64,000 nt of DNA from Pseudomonas lini. Lineage in GTDB: Bacteria > Pseudomonadota > Gammaproteobacteria > Pseudomonadales > Pseudomonadaceae. Positions 44,269-56,227 of the stretch are shown piece after piece. Each line of letters begins with the position of its first letter. Position 1 is the stretch's first letter. The notes beneath the pieces are model-generated. The model made no database searches and was not told the origin of the DNA. It worked only from the letters and a program-made list of their open reading frames with translations. Position numbers and translations under genes: made by a program. The stretch covers positions 2,914,001-2,978,000 of the forward strand of contig NZ_OZ061318.1 in assembly GCF_964063345.1 (NCBI RefSeq), read 5' to 3'.

Positions 44269-45771
44269 ATGCCGCTATCCCAAGCCAAGAATCTGTCCCT
44301 GATCGCCGCAATCGACCTGGGCTCCAACAGCTTTCACATGGTCGTGGCCAAGGCCCAGAACGGCGAAATCCGGATTCTCGAACGTCTCGGGGAGAAGGTT
44401 CAGCTGGCCGCCGGCATCGACGAAGAACGTCAACTCAGCGAAGAATCCATGCAGCGCGGGCTCGATTGCCTGAAGCGTTTCGCCCAACTGATCAACGGTA
44501 TGCCGCCCGGCACCGTGCGGATCGTCGGCACCAACGCCCTGCGCGAAGCCCGTAACCGCGCCGAATTCATCCACCGTGCCGAAGAAATTCTCGGCCATCC
44601 GGTAGAAGTCATCTCCGGCCGAGAAGAAGCGCGCCTGATTTACCTCGGCGTCTCCCATACCCTCGCCGACACCCCAGGCAAGCGTCTGGTGGCCGATATC
44701 GGCGGCGGCAGTACTGAATTCATCATCGGCCAGCGCTTCGAACCGTTGCTGCGCGAAAGCCTGCAAATGGGCTGCGTGAGCTTCACCCAGCGCTATTTCA
44801 AGGATGGCAAGATCACCCCGGCCCGCTACGCCCAGGCGTATACCGCGGCGCGGCTGGAGATCATGAGCATCGAACACGCCCTGCACCGCCTGACCTGGGA
44901 TGAAGCCATCGGCTCCTCGGGCACCATTCGCGCCATTGGCCTGGCGTTGAAGGCCGGCGGGCATGGCACTGGCGAAGTGAATGCCGAAGGCCTGGCCTGG
45001 CTCAAGCGCAAGCTGTTCAAACTCGGCGATGCCGAGAAAATCGACTTCGAAGGCATCAAGCCCGACCGCCGGGCGATCTTCCCCGCCGGTTTGGCGATTC
45101 TCGAAGCAATCTTCGACTCCCTCGAACTGCAACGCATGGATCACTGTGAAGGCGCCCTGCGCGAAGGCGTGCTCTATGACCTGCTGGGCCGTCATCATCA
45201 CGAAGACGTCCGTGAACGTACGCTCAGCTCGCTGATGGAGCGTTACCACGTAGACCTCGAACAAGCGGCGCGTGTCGAACGCAAGGCGCTGCATGCCTTC
45301 GATCAAGTGGCTGAAGACTGGGACCTGAACGACGGTGTCTGGCGCGAATTGCTGGGCTGGGCGGCCAAGGTCCATGAGGTGGGCCTGGACATCGCCCACT
45401 ATCAGTACCACAAGCACGGCGCCTACCTGATCGAGCACTCGGACCTCGCCGGATTTTCCCGTGAAGACCAGCAAATGCTCGCGCTGCTGGTGCGTGGCCA
45501 CCGACGCAACATTCCCAAGGACAAGTTCGCCGACTTCGGTGACGACGGCATCAAGCTGATTCGCCTGTGCGTGCTGCTGCGCTTTGCGATTCTGTTCCAT
45601 CACATCCGCGGCACGCAGGAAATGCCACAAGTGGTGCTGCACGCCAATGGCGATAGCCTGGATGTGTTGTTCCCGGAACACTGGCTGGACGACAACCAGT
45701 TGACCCAGGCCGACTTCGCCCTGGAAGCAGAGTGGCTGACCCGCGTCAGCTTCGTACTCAACGTCCGCTAA
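44269..45771 (+). CDS. ppx: Exopolyphosphatase Ppx
   Basis: Ppx trims terminal phosphate from polyphosphate and may also act on pppGpp. The 500-residue protein has the ASKHA phosphate-1 loop [16 protein letters not shown] near 14-29 and the phosphate-2 loop [15 protein letters not shown] near 142-156. The C-terminal HD-like helical part (about 315-500) contains [20 protein letters not shown]. It is convergent with ppk and shares its terminator. Confidence 0.95.
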   Translation: MPLSQAKNLSLIAAIDLGSNSFHMVVAKAQNGEIRILERLGEKVQLAAGIDEERQLSEESMQRGLDCLKRFAQLINGMPPGTVRIVGTNALREARNRAEFIHRAEEILGHPVEVISGREEARLIYLGVSHTLADTPGKRLVADIGGGSTEFIIGQRFEPLLRESLQMGCVSFTQRYFKDGKITPARYAQAYTAARLEIMSIEHALHRLTWDEAIGSSGTIRAIGLALKAGGHGTGEVNAEGLAWLKRKLFKLGDAEKIDFEGIKPDRRAIFPAGLAILEAIFDSLELQRMDHCEGALREGVLYDLLGRHHHEDVRERTLSSLMERYHVDLEQAARVERKALHAFDQVAEDWDLNDGVWRELLGWAAKVHEVGLDIAHYQYHKHGAYLIEHSDLAGFSREDQQMLALLVRGHRRNIPKDKFADFGDDGIKLIRLCVLLRFAILFHHIRGTQEMPQVVLHANGDSLDVLFPEHWLDDNQLTQADFALEAEWLTRVSFVLNVR

Positions 45772-45840
45772 AACCCCAGAAAGGGCGAACACTATCCCTG
45801 TGGCGAGGGAGCAAGTCATTCACCCCTCGGGCGGGGATAA

Positions 45841-45873
45841 AAAAGGGCGATCCACATGGATCGCCCTTTTTTT
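45841..45873. terminator. Bidirectional terminator between ppx and ppk
   Basis: The 13-bp stem AAAAGGGCGATCC/GGATCGCCCTTTT with loop ACAT is flanked by A and T runs. A partial, single REP-like sequence (CTGTGGCGAGGGAGCAAG) lies just upstream at 45799-45816. Confidence 0.9.
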
Positions 45874-45891
45874 GTATCAACCGAATCTACG

Positions 45892-48114
45892 TTAACGGAC
45901 CGCCAGAATCGGGCTGCCCAAACGCTCAAGCAAGGTTGCCTGGGCACTGCGCGGGTTCTGGTTGCCGGTCGGCGTGTTGCGGATGTAGCGACCGTCCGCC
46001 TGCAGGCTCCAGCTGTGGGTGTTGTCGGTGAGATAGAGCTCCAGCTCTTTCTTGACCCGCATGATCAGCTTCTTGCCTTCGACCGGGAAGCAAGTCTCGA
46101 CACGCTTGTCGAGGTTGCGCTCCATCCAGTCGGCACTGGACAGGAACATCTGTTCTTCGCCGCCGTTGAGGAAGTAGAAGACCCGGGTATGTTCCAGGAA
46201 GCGACCGATGATCGAGCGCACGTGGATGTTGTGGGAGACCCCGGCGATGCCCGGTCGCAAGCAGCACATGCCGCGCACCACCAGATCGATACGCACACCG
46301 GACTGACTGGCCTTGTACAACGCGCGGATGACTTTCGGATCGGTCAGCGAGTTGAACTTGGCGATGATGTGCGCAGGTTTGCCGTCGAGGGCGAACTGAG
46401 TCTCGCGGGCAATCATGTCGAGCATGCCCTTCTTCAACGTGAACGGCGCATGTAGCAGTTTCTTCATGCGCAGGGTTTTACCCATGCCGATCAACTGGCT
46501 GAACAGTTTGCCGACGTCTTCGCACAAGGCATCGTCGGAGGTCAGCAGGCTGTAGTCGGTGTACAGACGGGCGTTGGCCGCATGGTAGTTGCCGGTACCC
46601 AAGTGGGCGTAACGGACAATCTCGCCAGCCTCGCGGCGCAAAATCAGCATCATCTTGGCGTGGGTCTTGAAGCCGACCACGCCGTAAATCACTACCGCAC
46701 CGGCCGCTTGCAGACGGCTGGCCAGTTGCAGGTTGGACTCTTCGTCGAACCGCGCGCGCAATTCGATTACCGCGGTCACTTCCTTGCCGTTACGCGCAGC
46801 GTCCACCAGCGCATCGACGATCTCCGAGTTGGCGCCGCTGCGATACAACGTCTGACGAACCGCCAACACATGAGGATCCTTGGCCGCCTGGCGCAGCAAA
46901 TCGACCACCGGGGTGAACGACTCGAACGGGTGCAGCAGCAGGATATCCTGCTTGCTGATCACGCTGAAAATGTTCTCGCTGTTTTGCAGCAGTTTCGGGA
47001 TCTGCGGGGTGAACGGCGTGTATTGCAGCTCCGGATGACTGTCCAGGCCGGTGATGCTGAACAGCCGGGTCAGGTTGACCGGGCCGTTGACCTGATACAG
47101 CTCGGTCTCGTGCAGGTTGAATTGCTTGAGCAGGTAATCGGACAGGTGTTTCGGGCAGGTATCGGCCACTTCCAGCCGCACCGCGTCACCGTAGCGACGG
47201 GAGAACAACTCGCCGCGCAGGGCGCGCGCCAGGTCTTCCACGTCTTCGGTATCGACCGCGAGGTCGGCGTTACGGGTCAGGCGGAACTGGTAGCAGCCCT
47301 TGACCTTCATGCCCTGGAACAGGTCATCGGCGTGGGCGTGGATCATCGACGACAGGAACACGTAATTGTCGCCCGGGCCACCAACTTCTTCCGGCACCTT
47401 GATGATTCGCGGCAACAGACGCGGCGCCGGGATGATCGCCAGACCGGAGTCGCGACCGAAGGCGTCGACGCCTTCGAGCTCGACGATGAAGTTCAGGCTC
47501 TTGTTCACCAGCAACGGAAACGGGTGTGTCGGGTCAAGGCCGATCGGGGTGATGATCGGCGCGATCTCGTCGCGGAAATAACGACGAACCCAGGTCTTGA
47601 GCTTGGTGGTCCAGTAGCGGCGGCGGATGAAGCGGACCTGATGTTTTTCCAGTTCCGGCAACAAAATGTCGTTGAGGATCGCGTATTGGCGATCGACGTG
47701 GCCGTGCACCAGCTCGCTGATGCGAGCCAGGGCCTGGTGCGGTTGCAAGCCATCGGCGCCAGCCTGTTCACGGGCGAAGGTGATCTGCTTCTTCAGGCCG
47801 GCCACCCGAATCTCGAAGAACTCGTCCAGGTTGCTGGAAAAGATCAGCAGAAACTTCAGCCGCTCCAGCAACGGGTAAGACTCATCCAGCGCCTGCTCCA
47901 GCACGCGGATGTTGAACTGCAGTTGCGAGAGCTCACGATGGATGTACAGGCTGCTGTCATCCAGGCCGGGAATGGCAATCGCTGGCGCCGCCACAACGGG
48001 CTCGGCCACCACCGCGGGTGGAGCAGGCTCCAGCTCCGGCGGGGTTTCGGCGATTTGCTCCACCACAGGTTGAGCGTCTTTTACGGCAACTTCAGTGAGT
48101 CCTTCGGTATTCAT
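45892..48114 (-). CDS. ppk: Polyphosphate kinase Ppk1
   Basis: This enzyme makes polyphosphate from ATP. The 740-residue protein has an N-terminal extension rich in Pro, Ala, Val and Glu (1-48), then the Ppk N domain ([20 protein letters not shown]). The catalytic PLD-like C-terminal domains contain the two histidines ([19 protein letters not shown], and [16 protein letters not shown] nearby). The start at 48114 has AGGAAC upstream. hemB lies 18 nt upstream in the same direction, so the two are probably cotranscribed. Confidence 0.96.
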   Translation of the reverse strand: MNTEGLTEVAVKDAQPVVEQIAETPPELEPAPPAVVAEPVVAAPAIAIPGLDDSSLYIHRELSQLQFNIRVLEQALDESYPLLERLKFLLIFSSNLDEFFEIRVAGLKKQITFAREQAGADGLQPHQALARISELVHGHVDRQYAILNDILLPELEKHQVRFIRRRYWTTKLKTWVRRYFRDEIAPIITPIGLDPTHPFPLLVNKSLNFIVELEGVDAFGRDSGLAIIPAPRLLPRIIKVPEEVGGPGDNYVFLSSMIHAHADDLFQGMKVKGCYQFRLTRNADLAVDTEDVEDLARALRGELFSRRYGDAVRLEVADTCPKHLSDYLLKQFNLHETELYQVNGPVNLTRLFSITGLDSHPELQYTPFTPQIPKLLQNSENIFSVISKQDILLLHPFESFTPVVDLLRQAAKDPHVLAVRQTLYRSGANSEIVDALVDAARNGKEVTAVIELRARFDEESNLQLASRLQAAGAVVIYGVVGFKTHAKMMLILRREAGEIVRYAHLGTGNYHAANARLYTDYSLLTSDDALCEDVGKLFSQLIGMGKTLRMKKLLHAPFTLKKGMLDMIARETQFALDGKPAHIIAKFNSLTDPKVIRALYKASQSGVRIDLVVRGMCCLRPGIAGVSHNIHVRSIIGRFLEHTRVFYFLNGGEEQMFLSSADWMERNLDKRVETCFPVEGKKLIMRVKKELELYLTDNTHSWSLQADGRYIRNTPTGNQNPRSAQATLLERLGSPILAVR

Positions 48115-48132
48115 CGAATGTTCCTGGGAGGG

Positions 48133-49398
<1,266 letters not shown>

Positions 49399-49420
49399 TC
49401 ATTTCGCCAGCACCCAGACA

Positions 49421-50053
49421 ATGCTCCAACAATTTCTTCAGGAATTCGGCTACTTCGCCCTCTTTCTCGGCACGTTCTTCGAAGGCGAAACCATCCTGGT
49501 GCTCGCGGGCTTCCTTGCGTTCCGTGGATACATGGACATCAAGGTGGTGATGCTCGTGGCGTTCCTCGGCAGTTATGCCGGCGATCAGCTGTGGTACTTC
49601 CTGGGGCGAAAGCACGGGCGCAAATTGCTGGCGCGCAAACCGCGCTGGCAACTGATGGGTGATCGGGCGCTGGAACATATCCGCAAACACCCGGATATCT
49701 GGGTGCTGAGCTTCCGCTTTGTCTACGGCTTGCGCACCGTGATGCCGGTGGCGATCGGTCTGTCGGGCTATCCGCCGGGACGCTATCTGCTGCTCAACGG
49801 GATTGGCGCGGCGATCTGGGCCGCCGCGCTGGCTTCCGCCGCCTATCACTTCGGCGCAGTGCTCGAAGGCATGCTGGGCAGCGTCAAGAAGTATGAGCTG
49901 TGGGTGCTGGGTGCCCTGCTGGTACTGGGCTTTTGCCTGTGGCTGCGGCGGCGCTTCAAGAATGCCCGTCTGGCGAAGAAGATCTACGCCGACGAGCAAG
50001 CGTTGAAAGCCGAACAGGCCAAGTCCAGCGAACCTACGACGCCCATCGAGTGA
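49421..50053 (+). CDS. DedA-family membrane protein
   Basis: The 210-residue protein has about five membrane segments. DedA marks are FGYFALFLGTFFEGETILVL (with the conserved acidic residue), GSYAGDQLWYFLGRKHGRKL and FRFVYGLRTVMPVAIGLSGY (conserved arginine). DedA proteins are thought to move lipids such as undecaprenyl phosphate or phosphatidylethanolamine. The C-terminus is charged and cytoplasmic, and it overlaps the convergent sterol desaturase-like gene by 20 bp. No Shine-Dalgarno is obvious. Confidence 0.9.
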   Translation: MLQQFLQEFGYFALFLGTFFEGETILVLAGFLAFRGYMDIKVVMLVAFLGSYAGDQLWYFLGRKHGRKLLARKPRWQLMGDRALEHIRKHPDIWVLSFRFVYGLRTVMPVAIGLSGYPPGRYLLLNGIGAAIWAAALASAAYHFGAVLEGMLGSVKKYELWVLGALLVLGFCLWLRRRFKNARLAKKIYADEQALKAEQAKSSEPTTPIE

Positions 50054-51269
50054 AGCGGTTTCTACAACAGTAGAGACCGATTCCGCTGAGCAGGCTGTAA
50101 CTGAGCAGCCCCACCCAGCCCACCGCACTGCCCGGCCATAGCCCGACCATTGGCGCCAGCCATACCAGCGGCAGGTTCGACGCCAGCCGCAACAGCTCCA
50201 GCTTCAGTGCCTGCGGGCGATTTTCCAGGGCCACGCCCAACACAAACAGCCCCCACGCCACGGCACCCCAGCCCAACACCAGGGCCGAGACCGGCAAGCT
50301 CTGTTCCAGGTTCATCAAGTAACTGCCCAAGGCGATGTAGACGCAAAACTGTAGCGCCACATACCACCGCTGGCGCCCGTCCAGCGGCACCTCGAACTTG
50401 CGGAACTGGCTCAGGTCCGGTTTGTTCATCGGGTATTTGGCCGCCACATCCGCTGGCCGCCAACCGGTGCGCATGAACCAGATCCGCAGCTTGTCCCACC
50501 CGCTTTCGGCGCGCCGGGCGTCATCCCACAGCTGCGCATAGAACTGCACGTTTGCCCACAATGGATTCCAGCTCGCCAGCGGCGTGGTCACGCCGAAAAT
50601 CACCGGCTCGTTGTCGTCCTCTTCCTGGAACGAGCCAAATAGACGGTCCCAAATAATGAACACCCCGCCGTAGTTGCGATCCATGTAAAGAGCATTCTGT
50701 GCATGGTGAGCCCGATGATTGGACGGCGTAACGAAGAACCACTCGAACCAGCCGAGCTTGGGAATGTGCCGGGTATGCACCCAGAATTGGTACAGCAGAT
50801 TCAGCGCCGCAACGCTGACAAACACCACCAGCGGCACACCGAGCACGGCCATGGGCAGATAGAAAATCCAGCTCAACAGAAACCCGGTGCTGGTCTGGCG
50901 CAAGGCTGTGGAGAGGTTGTAATCCTCGCTCTGGTGATGCACCGAGTGGGCGGCCCAGAGGATGTTGCGCTCGTGGCCCATGCGGTGCAGCCAGTAATAG
51001 CAGAAGTCGTAGAAGACGAAAGCAAACACCCAGACCCAGACACTGTCGGCCGACAACTCGATCACGGCCAGGTGCTTCAGGGCGAAGGCATAAGTCACCA
51101 GGCCGACGCCTTTGGTCAACAGGCCCGTGGTAGTCGACAGCACGCCGGTGCTGACGCTGTTGATCGCGTCTGCCACGCGGTAATTGCTCACCCCGCGCCA
51201 ACGGTCGGCCAGCAACTCGACCGCAATCAGCACAAAGAAAAACGGCACCGCATACAGAATGAAGTCCAT
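50034..51269 (-). CDS. Fatty acid hydroxylase/sterol desaturase-family membrane protein
   Basis: The 411-residue integral membrane di-iron protein has the histidine clusters HRMGHE and HSVHHQSED near 95-115 and NHRAHHAQN near 187, plus several membrane helices. The last 120 residues add more hydrophobic segments. Members hydroxylate or desaturate lipid substrates. The true substrate is unknown. Its position opposite DedA and near elbB gives no clear pathway. Confidence 0.88.
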   Translation of the reverse strand: MDFILYAVPFFFVLIAVELLADRWRGVSNYRVADAINSVSTGVLSTTTGLLTKGVGLVTYAFALKHLAVIELSADSVWVWVFAFVFYDFCYYWLHRMGHERNILWAAHSVHHQSEDYNLSTALRQTSTGFLLSWIFYLPMAVLGVPLVVFVSVAALNLLYQFWVHTRHIPKLGWFEWFFVTPSNHRAHHAQNALYMDRNYGGVFIIWDRLFGSFQEEDDNEPVIFGVTTPLASWNPLWANVQFYAQLWDDARRAESGWDKLRIWFMRTGWRPADVAAKYPMNKPDLSQFRKFEVPLDGRQRWYVALQFCVYIALGSYLMNLEQSLPVSALVLGWGAVAWGLFVLGVALENRPQALKLELLRLASNLPLVWLAPMVGLWPGSAVGWVGLLSYSLLSGIGLYCCRNRFTRWAS

Positions 51270-51383
51270 GACGCGCCCTGATCAGAATCGTTCAGCAGAG
51301 ATTAGGTGTAGCCGCGTATTAACCCTATGGCAACGAGTGACAAATTAGTGGACATTTAACGCCATGAATCTGGAGAAAAGCCC

Positions 51384-52052
51384 ATGAGCAAAAAAATTGC
51401 AGTGATCCTTTCCGGCTGCGGCGTGTACGACGGCGCCGAGATCCACGAAAGCGTGATCACCCTGCTGCGGCTGGACCAGCGCGGCGCCCAGGTGCAGTGT
51501 TTCGCACCCAATATCGCGCAATTGCATGTGATCAACCACCTGACCGGCGAAGAAATGCCCGAGGCGCGCAACGTGCTGGTGGAATCGGCACGGATCGCCC
51601 GGGGCAACATCAAGGATATCCGTGACGCCAGCGTCGAAGACTTCGATGCGTTGATTGTTCCAGGCGGATTCGGCTCGGCCAAGAACCTGTCGAACTTTGC
51701 CGTCGAAGGCGCCGGATGCAGCGTTCAGCCTGACGTCCTGGCGTTGACCGAAGCGTTCGCCGAGGCCGGCAAACCGGTGGGGCTGATCTGCATCTCGCCG
51801 GCCCTGGCGGCCAAGATCTACGGCCCGGGTGTGACCTGCACCATCGGCAACGATGCCGATACCGCCGCCGCGATGAACAAAATGGGCGCCACGCATGCCG
51901 AGTGCGCAGTGACCGACATCGTCGAAGACAAGGCGCGCAAGCTGGTGAGCACTCCGGCGTACATGCTGGCGCAATCGATCAGCGAGGCTGCTTCCGGCAT
52001 CAACAAACTGGTCGACCGCGTACTGGAACTGACCCACGAAAACGACGAGTAA
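51384..52052 (+). CDS. elbB: Isoprenoid biosynthesis glyoxalase-like protein ElbB
   Basis: The 222-residue DJ-1/PfpI-type protein reads MSKKIAVILSGCGVYDGAEI, then VPGGFGSAKNLSNFAVEG and KPVGLICISPALAAKIYG, with the nucleophile cysteine in the ICISP elbow. E. coli ElbB has glyoxalase activity and was linked to isoprenoid yield. An AGAAAAG-type site precedes the ATG. It is a single gene, followed by a palindromic repeat. Confidence 0.92.
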   Translation: MSKKIAVILSGCGVYDGAEIHESVITLLRLDQRGAQVQCFAPNIAQLHVINHLTGEEMPEARNVLVESARIARGNIKDIRDASVEDFDALIVPGGFGSAKNLSNFAVEGAGCSVQPDVLALTEAFAEAGKPVGLICISPALAAKIYGPGVTCTIGNDADTAAAMNKMGATHAECAVTDIVEDKARKLVSTPAYMLAQSISEAASGINKLVDRVLELTHENDE

Positions 52053-52058
52053 CACTGT

Positions 52059-52164
52059 GATCGTTCCTACGCTCCGCGTGGGAATGCAGCCCGGGACGCT
52101 CTGCGTCCCAAAGCGGACGCAGAGCGTCCATTGAGGCATTCCCACGCAGAGCGTGGGAACGATC
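52059..52164. repeat. Composite palindromic repeat, ACGCTCTGCGT class (copy 3)
   Basis: GATCGTTCCTACGCTCCGCG at the left pairs with CGCAGAGCGTGGGAACGATC at the right. The internal arms GGGACGCTCTGCGTCC and GGACGCAGAGCGTCC form a second hairpin. It lies between the convergent elbB and YaiI genes. Confidence 0.85.
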
Positions 52165-52177
52165 ATTACCGTCTTGC

Positions 52178-52633
52178 TTAAGACTTGCGCGACAACCGCG
52201 TAAGTATCCGGTCCAGCGCATTGGCGAACGCCTGCTTCTCACGGTCGCCAAACGGTGCCGGTCCGCCGTTCATCTGACCCTGCTCGCGCAGATCGGTGAA
52301 CAGGTTACGCACCGCCAGTCGATCGCCCATGTTCTGCGCATCGAACTCCTTGCCCCGTGGATCCAGCGCCGCAACACCTTTCTTCACCAGCCGATCCGCC
52401 AGCGGCACATCACTGCAAATCACCAGTTCACCCGGTACCGCGTATTCCACCAGGTAATCATCGGCGGCATCTGGACCGCTGGGCACCACGATCAGCTTCA
52501 CCAGGGCGAGGCCCGGTTTGATCTGCGGCTGACCAGCCACCAGCACCACTTCGAACTGGCGCTTGAGGGCAAATTTCACCACCAGATCCTTGGCTGCCCG
52601 AGGGCAAGCGTCGGCATCGATCCACACGCGCAT
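52178..52633 (-). CDS. yaiI: YaiI/YqxD (UPF0178) family protein
   Basis: I chose the ATG at 52633 after GAGGAAAC (151 residues, MRVWIDADACPRAAKDLVVK). The frame to 52825 runs through a REP pair and is rejected. The family is a PIN/NYN-like fold with acidic residues (DADACP, ICSDVPLADRLVKKG) and C-terminal GPAPFGDREKQAFANALDR. A nuclease role is suspected for the fold but not shown. Confidence 0.9.
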   Translation of the reverse strand: MRVWIDADACPRAAKDLVVKFALKRQFEVVLVAGQPQIKPGLALVKLIVVPSGPDAADDYLVEYAVPGELVICSDVPLADRLVKKGVAALDPRGKEFDAQNMGDRLAVRNLFTDLREQGQMNGGPAPFGDREKQAFANALDRILTRLSRKS

Positions 52634-52655
52634 ATTGTTTCCTCTGTTGAAAAGC

Positions 52656-52720
52656 ATCGCGGGCAAGCCCGCTCCCACAAGGTTAGCGCTGAACCTGTGG
52701 GAGCGGGCTTGCCCGCGATT
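52656..52720. repeat. REP pair (REPIN-like), short loop
   Basis: The inverted copies TCGCGGGCAAGCCCGCTCCC and CTGTGGGAGCGGGCTTGCCC are separated by only about 16 nt, the tightest REP pair in the window. Confidence 0.85.
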
Positions 52721-52739
52721 GTGAGCGCAGCGAATGCTT

Positions 52740-54638
52740 TTAAGAAGCCGACACCCTACGCTTCTCGGCCATCCGGCTACGGCTGTACAACACGATGATC
52801 GCAATGATCGCCACGGCCTGAGCACTCAGCGAATACGCATCAGCGTGGATCCCCAGCCAGTCGAAGTCAAAGAACGGCACCGGCCGCGTGCCGAAGATCC
52901 CGGCTTCCTGCAATGCCTTCACCCCATGCCCGGCAAACACCACCGACAACGCGCAGAGCAAACCGGCATTGATGCCGAAGAACAACGCCAACGGCAGTTT
53001 CGCCGAGCCGCGCAGAATCACCCAGGCCAGACCGATCAGCAATACCAGCGCCGTCGCCCCGCCCGCCATTACGGCGTTGTGCCCTGCCGGCCCGGCCTGC
53101 AACCACAGGGTTTCGTAAAACAGGATCACTTCGAACAGCTCGCGATACACCGAGAAGAACGCCAGGATCGCAAACCCGAAACGCCCGCCACCGCTCACCA
53201 GGCTGCTCTTGATGTAATCCTGCCAGGCCGCCGCGTGGCGACGGTCGTGCATCCACACGCCGAGCCAGAGCACCATGACACTGGCAAACAACGCCGTCGC
53301 GCCTTCCAGCAGTTCACGCTGGGCACCGCTGACGTCGATCACATACGCTGCCACCGCCCAGGTCGCCAGCCCGGCCAGCAGCGCCAGCCCCCAACCGATG
53401 TTGACGCTGCGCACCGCCGATTGCTGACCGGTATTGCGCAGGAACGCGAGGATCGCCGCGAGCACCAGAATCGCTTCCAGACCTTCTCGCAACAAAATCA
53501 ACAGGCCGGAAATGTAGCTCAGCGACCAACTCAAGCCATCACTGCCAAGCAGGCCAGCGGACTCTTTCAATTTGGCCTTGGCCGCCTCCAGACGCTGCTC
53601 GGCCTGGGCCACCGGTAAACCGTCCTGCAACGATTGACGGTAAGCCATCAGGGACTTCTCGGTGTCTTTGCGCACGTTGGCGTCGACGTTGTCCAGGGAG
53701 CTTTCGACCAGCTCGAAGCCTTCCAGGTACGCGGCCACCGACAGGTCGTAAGCCTGGTCGTGTTCGCCGGCACGGTAGGCTGCGATGCTCTTGTCCAAGG
53801 TGGCTGCCGTGTAATCCAGCAACTGTCCCGGGCCACGCTTGACCTGCGGCGGTTGCGCTCGTTGCGCGCGGAAGGTCGCGGCTGCTTGCGGACCTTCGGC
53901 GGCCTGCACTTCGGCTGGCGTCTGACGTGCCAGGTCGGCGATGTTGTAGGTTTTCTCGGATTTTGCCGCAGCCGGGTCGGCGCTGAAGCTGGCGATGTAG
54001 GTCGCCAGGTCCCAACGTTGACGATCATCCAATTGATCGGCGAAGGCCGGCATGTCGGTGCCTTCAACGCCCATGCCCAGCGTGTTGTAGATCGCATAGA
54101 GGCTCAGACGGTCCAGTCGCACGGCATCGCGCAGATTGGCCGGCGGCGGCGTCATGCCGACACCTGCCGGGCCATCACCGGCGCCCGCATCGCCATGGCA
54201 CACCGAGCATTGCTGGGCATACAGCGGCGCGCCGCGAGTCGGATCCGGCGTGATAACCGGAGCCTGGCTGACCTCATAGGTCACCGCCAGTTTTGCCCCC
54301 AGCTGCCGCGCCTGACGGGCGACGTCTGCGCCCTCCTTGCGAGCGGCGATTGCAACGCCAAGGCTGCCGACGCCTTGCTCCAGTTCTGCGCGTTCGGGTT
54401 TGGCCGGCAAATCGGCGATCAAACCTTGCAGCACCTTGAGGAATTCCTGCTGTTCGCGGTATTCAGACTCATCGATGATTTTGCCCGCCTCGACCGTCGC
54501 CGGGTAATCAGCGCCAATGTAATCGAGCAAATGCAGGGCCTTGGGCGCACCTTCCGCGGTTTCGGCCAGCGCATTGAAGCTGCAGAACGCGATCACCGGC
54601 AGCACGAGCCACGCCAGAAAACGAGATGAGGCAATCAT
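52740..54638 (-). CDS. Cytochrome c-FTR1 fusion iron permease
   Basis: The 632-residue protein has a signal peptide (1-25), a periplasmic cytochrome c domain with heme motif CSVCHGD (C144, C147, H148), then a helical linker (270-365). An FTR1-type permease follows with the iron-binding motifs REGLE (384-388) and RELFE (499-503) and about seven membrane helices. Related iron permeases import ferrous iron with coupled oxidation, and the fused heme may take the electron. No Fur box is clear. It is a single gene, divergent from the lipoprotein cluster. Confidence 0.9.
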   Translation of the reverse strand: MIASSRFLAWLVLPVIAFCSFNALAETAEGAPKALHLLDYIGADYPATVEAGKIIDESEYREQQEFLKVLQGLIADLPAKPERAELEQGVGSLGVAIAARKEGADVARQARQLGAKLAVTYEVSQAPVITPDPTRGAPLYAQQCSVCHGDAGAGDGPAGVGMTPPPANLRDAVRLDRLSLYAIYNTLGMGVEGTDMPAFADQLDDRQRWDLATYIASFSADPAAAKSEKTYNIADLARQTPAEVQAAEGPQAAATFRAQRAQPPQVKRGPGQLLDYTAATLDKSIAAYRAGEHDQAYDLSVAAYLEGFELVESSLDNVDANVRKDTEKSLMAYRQSLQDGLPVAQAEQRLEAAKAKLKESAGLLGSDGLSWSLSYISGLLILLREGLEAILVLAAILAFLRNTGQQSAVRSVNIGWGLALLAGLATWAVAAYVIDVSGAQRELLEGATALFASVMVLWLGVWMHDRRHAAAWQDYIKSSLVSGGGRFGFAILAFFSVYRELFEVILFYETLWLQAGPAGHNAVMAGGATALVLLIGLAWVILRGSAKLPLALFFGINAGLLCALSVVFAGHGVKALQEAGIFGTRPVPFFDFDWLGIHADAYSLSAQAVAIIAIIVLYSRSRMAEKRRVSAS

Positions 54639-54791
54639 GAATAAATCTCAAATGGAAATACGAAGTAACACATTGTTCACTCCCAATGAGTTTCACTCAA
54701 GCTTTGTTGGTATTTCCTGCGCAGCTGCGTATACATTCAGCGGCCAATTACTACCTCCTCGCGTAATCCGATCAGGGAAGAATCATCGTCC

Positions 54792-56189
54792 ATGCGCTCC
54801 TGCCTCTTTTTCTCACTGCTGCTGAGCCTCGCCCTGCAACTGAGTGGATGTGCCGCGTACCGAAATTACGATCAGGAGATGCAACAGACCAACGATCAAC
54901 TATTGGCGGGTAACCTTCAGGGTGCGCTGGACCTGGTGGAATCGCACAATCCCTGGGAAGACAAGGATCTGCTCTATTACTTCGAGAAAGGCGCCATCCT
55001 GAGTGTCGCCAGTGCGCTGCCGCAGAGCCAGAAAGCCTGGCGCAGTGCCGACCAGATGGTGTTCCAGCGCGAAGAAGCGGTGCCCTCCGGCGCAATGAAA
55101 CTGCTCACACGGTTTGGCAATGAAATGGGCACCATGCTGGTCAATGACAAACTGCGTCGCTACGAAGGTTACGACTACGAAAAAGTCATGTTGACCACCC
55201 AAATGGCCCTCAACCAATTGGCTGCGAATGACTTCGACGGCGCCCGCGCCGACATCAAGAAAACCCACGAACGCGAAGCGCTGATTGCCCGTCAGCGCGA
55301 GCGGCAGTACGAAGAGCTCGAGGAGCAGGCCAAGGCCCAGGGCATTTCGGTGCGCTACAAGGATCTGCAGGGCTACCCGGTGACCACCCTCGATGCGCCA
55401 GCCGTCATCGAGCTGAAGAACGGCTATCAGAGTGCGTTCAGTCATTACCTGGCTGGCTTCACCTACGAAGCCCTCGGCGAACGCGCTCTCGCCGCGCCGG
55501 GCTATCGCCAGGCAATTGAATTGCGCCCGAACCTGGCGTTTCTCGAGCAGGCGCTGCGCAACCTCGACAAGCCGCCGGCAAAAGCCGATGAAAGTGATGT
55601 GTTAATCATCGTCCAAAGCGGCCTGGCGCCGGCACGCAGCTCGGTGCGCGTGCCGATTCCGGTACGGCTCAACGAAAACCTGGTGATCGTTGCCCCGATT
55701 TCTTTCCCGGTGATGATCCCGGACAGCATCACGCCAACGTTCGACCACATCATCGTCGATGGTCGCAAACGGCCGCTGACCGCACTCAACAGCGTCACTG
55801 ACATGGCGTTGCGCACCTTGCGTGATGACATGCCCGCCATCATCTCGCGGGCCATGTTCCGCGCTAACATGGCGGCTATCGGCCAGGCCGAGGAAAACCA
55901 ACGCAACCCGGCCAAAGCATCGCTGGTGGTCACCCGCGAAGACCCATTCGAGGAGGCCGACACCCGCACATGGCGCACCCTGCCGGACAAAACCCTGGTC
56001 GCGCGTTTGCGGCTGAAAAAAGGTGAACACCTGTTCATCGCGCCGAACGCGCCCGGCACCGCGCCGGTTACCCTGCGCATCGACCGCGACTTTCAAGTCA
56101 TCAACCTGCGCACGATAAACACCGTGGCATTTATCGTCGGAACGACTTACGAGCTCACCTCGCCAGCGCCGGTATCAGGCCAGAAATAA
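54792..56189 (+). CDS. COG3014-family lipoprotein, copy A
   Basis: The 465-residue protein has the lipobox LQLSGC (cysteine 20), so it should be lipid-anchored. Residue +2 is Ala, which favours the outer membrane. The N-terminal half is TPR-like (NDQLLAGNLQGALDLVESHN, KDLLYYFEKGAI and YEGYDYEKVMLTTQMALNQL). The C-terminal half (about 255-455) is beta-rich, with VQSGLAPARSSVRVPIPV and DTRTWRTLPDKTLVARLRLK. It is a clear paralogue of the next gene. The function is unknown. Confidence 0.85.
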   Translation: MRSCLFFSLLLSLALQLSGCAAYRNYDQEMQQTNDQLLAGNLQGALDLVESHNPWEDKDLLYYFEKGAILSVASALPQSQKAWRSADQMVFQREEAVPSGAMKLLTRFGNEMGTMLVNDKLRRYEGYDYEKVMLTTQMALNQLAANDFDGARADIKKTHEREALIARQRERQYEELEEQAKAQGISVRYKDLQGYPVTTLDAPAVIELKNGYQSAFSHYLAGFTYEALGERALAAPGYRQAIELRPNLAFLEQALRNLDKPPAKADESDVLIIVQSGLAPARSSVRVPIPVRLNENLVIVAPISFPVMIPDSITPTFDHIIVDGRKRPLTALNSVTDMALRTLRDDMPAIISRAMFRANMAAIGQAEENQRNPAKASLVVTREDPFEEADTRTWRTLPDKTLVARLRLKKGEHLFIAPNAPGTAPVTLRIDRDFQVINLRTINTVAFIVGTTYELTSPAPVSGQK

Positions 56190-56227
56190 GTAGTGGCACA
56201 TTGTGAAAAGATGTAATTAAAAAGCCA

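Noticed and set aside
44275..45819. 514-codon minus-strand frame opposite ppx
   Set aside because: The plus strand encodes a full Ppx with both phosphate loops. The antisense frame has no recognisable domain.
54639..54791. Regulatory structure between the FTR1 fusion and lipoprotein A
   Set aside because: The gap is AT-rich, but I could not identify a convincing promoter, Fur box or hairpin.
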